A DNA stretch of 64,000 bases from the NCBI GenBank assembly GCA_027574665.1, contig CM050690.1, forward strand, positions 42,089,665-42,153,664. Reading direction: 5' to 3'. Numbering within the stretch: position 1 is the first letter of the stretch; the number at the start of each line of letters is the position of its first letter. Source of the DNA: Rhynochetos jubatus (taxonomy: Eukaryota > Chordata > Aves > Eurypygiformes > Rhynochetidae). A model generated the notes under the pieces. It was not told the DNA's origin and searched no databases. It saw only the letters and a program-made list of their open reading frames with translations. Both the position numbers and the translations under genes were made by a program. Of the stretch, positions 60,615 through 64,000 are shown piece after piece.

Positions 60615-61735
60615 GAATGATTGCCTTCTGTGATAAAAAGGCTGCGATTTGTGGATGGAAGGATAACCACGGATGCCATCTACCTTGCCTTTAATAAGAC
60701 TTTTGACACTGTCTTCCATAATATTCTTTTATCCAACTTAACATATTACACTCTGCATGTGAGGACAATCAGATGGGTGAAAGGAACAGTTGGATGTTGA
60801 GGCTCAGAATGTCATGGTTAATGGATTTGTCCTACAACTGTGGTCTCGTAGGGTCAGTTCTGTTACCTGTAATGTTTGACAACTCTACCAGTGACCCAGA
60901 GGAGGTGACAGAGGGTTCATGCATCAAGTTTGCAGATGACATCAAGGGGGATCGGTCAACACACTCAAGGGCTGGGCCATCATTCAGGTGAAGGTGCACA
61001 GGGATGCAAAGGGTGAATGAACCCTGTGAAATTAAGCAAAGACCAGGCCAAGACTTACACTGGCATGCAGAGTCCCGCAGAGATGCAGTCTGGGACCAGG
61101 GAACAGCTGTGGGGGAGCATTGTGTCCTGGCAGGCAGTGAGCTGAGACAGGGCCAGAGATGAGGGCCAGTGATGCCTGAGGTGATGTGAGCACAGCATAG
61201 ATATGAGACACAGGGGAGAGAATGTCCCCTCTGCTGTGGGCCCATCAGACCACATCAGGATACCCTTTCAGCATCAAATTTTGGGCCCCCAGTGCAAGAA
61301 AAATAGATATGAGCTGGCAGAACTACAGGTGAGGCCACCAAAGCAGTGGAGTTGGATCCCTTGCCCTGTGAGGAAAGACTGCAGGACTGGTACTGGTTCA
61401 ATCAGGAGAAGGGGCACCCAGCAGCATCTCCAGCACTGGTGGGAGGGGATGGAGGAGATGCAGCCGGGCTGTTCACAGGCGTGTGTGGTGGGATGGTGAG
61501 AAGGCAGAAGCACAAGCTGAAAAAAACCAGCTCAGGCTGAAGATAAGGAGAAGCCTTTTCCCTGCGAGGACAGCTCAGCAGTGGGGCTGGGGCCTAGGGA
61601 AGTTGGGCATTGCACATCTCAGGTGGGTGAAGCTCTGAGCAGCCTGGTCTGAGCCCACGGCTCAGCCTGCTCAGGGCAGGGACTGGAACCACGGCCTCCT
61701 CAGATCCCTGACAGCCTGAATTTTGTGGTGACCCT
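60615..61735 (+). mobile_element. CR1 LINE, diverged copy with RT remnants
   Basis: Plus orientation. RT remnants: DAIYLAFNKTFDTVFHNILL at about 60674-60732 (CR1 pattern DVIYLDFCKAFDTV) and KFADDIK at about 60928-60948 with both catalytic Asp codons kept. It passes through the degraded ORF2 end to a 3' UTR-like GGGACTGGAACCACGGCCTC. Many stops and frameshifts. Confidence 0.75.
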
Positions 61736-64000
61736 CTACCTTCAAACTGTTAAGGGCAAGTGTCTTGAGCACTGACTGTGTTCTAATCAGTAACAAGTTA
61801 TCTAATAGATACAATTAGTTTTCAAAATAGTACCAGAAATCATGTCTTCTACCTAAGTATTATACTGAGAAGTCACCTTTTAATTTCTTTTTATGCTTTC
61901 CCCACACTCTCTTGATCTTATATAGTGACTGCTTGATTCCTGTATAAGTATAAACATTTTTAACAGGAGGTGTGAAAATTAATGTCTTTGGGGTGATTAG
62001 TGTTTCATTTTGAGAAGTGTTTTTCTTTTCTGAAATAAAGTTTAAATCCCCTTTCACCAATGGTGTTTGTAGATGCATTGAAAATCTTAAAGTATCACTT
62101 AAAATTCTAAATACATTTTTTTGAGAAATATTTATGTATGCATCTTGTTAAACTCTGCCAGACCAATATAATAATAAATGAATTTTTAAAAAATAATAAA
62201 ACCAATAATTATTGATTCTTCCTATGGAAAATTGGGGGTTTCTTTGGTTTTGATGGTTGCTGCTTTTTTTTTTTTCTTTTTAGTTAAAACATTTTATTTT
62301 TATTTCATCTGGTTTTGTCTTAATGTAATTTCATGGAATACAAAATATTTTTCAATTTGATGCTGAAGACATCATGTCCAAAGAAGTTTACGTGTTAATT
62401 TAAGTTTTATTGAAGACTTTGGTTTTGACAAAATGGAGTTGAACTTACAAAGAATAGGTGATGACTTTATTGAATTTAAAAGATATTCTTTAAATTCTGT
62501 CCTTCCTAAGCAATGCTTCACAACAGAATGTTAAGCTAAAGTTGTCTGACCAGCTCTGCTCTACATCCTTCCTAATCTGTTACCTATTGACTTTGCATTA
62601 AGCACATCCCTAGAAATCAGAAAACTGAAAAATGTAAGGCTTAGATTCAGTAGACAAAACCTTAAAATAATCCAATAATGGGATAACCCCTCAGTTTTCT
62701 ACCTGCTATTTTACTTTAGATATTTAAAACATGACTAGATACAGAACTGGTGTGGGACTCTGATCTGAGCCAGCTCTGATCTTTGCTGCAGTGGGATTAT
62801 TCTGATCTTAATCTAAAACAAACCATTTAGATGTAGTAACAAATCTTATCTAGCTGCTGCTAGAGAAATCAATTCAATTCAGTTTTCTGTGGAATCTGAT
62901 GTCCTTAATTTAATCCTGATACTGGTAGTATATATGTTACTATTCATCTGGCTTAACTATGGTGAAGTGATCCACTTTTCTGTTCTTTCTATGGCATTTT
63001 TTCTATTTTTTCTCTACTTTTACAATATTCTAAACAGAAAGGAAAGAACTGACCTACTAAAATGCCATTTAGGAAATTAAATATTCCTGGTCTGAATATG
63101 CTTAGTTGTTGCGCAGAAACCCTGGAAAACCATATGCACTGAACAATAAAATTTCTCCTGCACCTGGAAATTAAAGGTAGGTAATTTGAAACAAAAATAG
63201 GAGGATTGGAAATAGACAAGCCTCAAACACCTGAAAGCAGATTGTTGAAAGAAATGTATGCTTTTGAGTATTTGCTGTTCTATGGCTTCATATGTTTACA
63301 GGAGTTGTATAGAATATTTTAAATAAGTGACATATTTACCATCCCTCCGTGACTGAAGGAGTATGCATTCATATTGTGAAATGACTTGCACTTTCACAGT
63401 AAAAATATTCAATTTAGTAAAATTGGCCTCCCTACAGTGGGATTTTGTGTACTGGTTGATATTGTAAAAGAAAACAGTAATTTTGTAAGCAATTTTCTAT
63501 AGTGTTTTATTGTTTGTGTGTGTGTTTACAGATGGCCAGTGTTCAGCAGTAGGTTATTAATTCTCTTCTCTTGACAGAAAATTCAAACAGAAGGAACTGG
63601 ATGTTTATTTTTGTTACAGAGTATTTCCTCCATCTTTTGATGTCTTATATATTATAATACTATTGCTGAATTTCAGACTGATCTCTAACACCCACCACCC
63701 CACCCCCCCCCAAACAGGTTCTACTTTAACACTCAATGTTTTTCTAGAGATAGAAATGCACACATTATGGCAGTCTGTTATTTCAGTAGAAAATTAAAGA
63801 GTTGTGAATTGAAGTTTTTGTGTATTTGTTTGTGCTTTGGGTCGTTTGTTTGGTGGTTGTTGTTGGGTTTGTTTTTGGTTTTTTCCCCAAAGGGATTATA
63901 CTGCTGTGAATGGAGGAACAAGCTGCCTACATTGCTAAATGGAGAAGAGGGAAGACTGCTTGAATGGAATATTACGTGCCATACTTTCTTGGCCACAAGT
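61736..64000. other. Intergenic block with no gene seen
   Basis: AT-rich sequence with a T-run near 62264-62281, a C-rich G4-type tract at 63689-63712 and a T/G-rich stretch at about 63830-63885. No coding region recognised. Confidence 0.5.

Overview
This is vertebrate nuclear DNA, most likely from a bird. It carries one protein-coding gene, on the minus strand: tyrosinase-related protein 1 (TYRP1), a melanosomal membrane glycoprotein of the eumelanin pathway. Its seven coding exons lie between 733 and 10793. All junctions are GT-AG, intron phases are 1,0,1,1,1,1, and the join is an open frame of 536 codons plus TGA, close to the 537 residues of human TYRP1. The avian call rests on many fragments of CR1 LINE retrotransposons with the typical 3' end (octamer ATTCTATG) and on two copies of an LTR I recognise from memory as an ERVL-type family of neoavian birds. 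TYRP1 is Z-linked in birds, so this is probably Z-chromosome sequence; that is inference.

Layout. 1-732: downstream flank and 3' UTR with a poly(A) signal. 733-10885: TYRP1 coding exons plus part of the 5' UTR; the introns hold no recognisable mobile elements, only simple tracts. 10886-11700: upstream region where the noncoding first exon and promoter are expected; it has a G-quadruplex motif and an MITF M-box-like site in the sense orientation. From 11.7 kb to the end (64 kb) no host coding gene is supported. This gene desert contains old CR1 copies (17.3-19.3, 29.5-30.2, 34.5-36.1, 37.1-38.0, 42.6-43.4, 45.8-47.3, 50.3-51.3, 57.7-58.0, 60.6-61.7 kb), two LTR copies (47.8-48.3 and 53.7-54.0 kb), one doubtful LTR candidate (38.5-38.9 kb), and very large purine-strand microsatellites (39.3-40.45, 41.1-41.3, 59.2-59.5 kb), an AAAAT-type pentanucleotide array (44.3 kb) and a long AT palindrome (55.2 kb).

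Most long open frames outside TYRP1 are artefacts: polypurine microsatellites with no stop codons, CR1 reverse-transcriptase or endonuclease remnants, or random frames. I found no tRNA, rRNA, CRISPR or operon-like structure and no convincing undescribed system. The most testable observations are a poly-G tract and a competing acceptor AG just upstream of the penultimate TYRP1 coding exon, the M-box and G-quadruplex 5' of TYRP1, an internally deleted twin of a solo LTR, and a dense homeodomain/SOX-like motif cluster near 24 kb.
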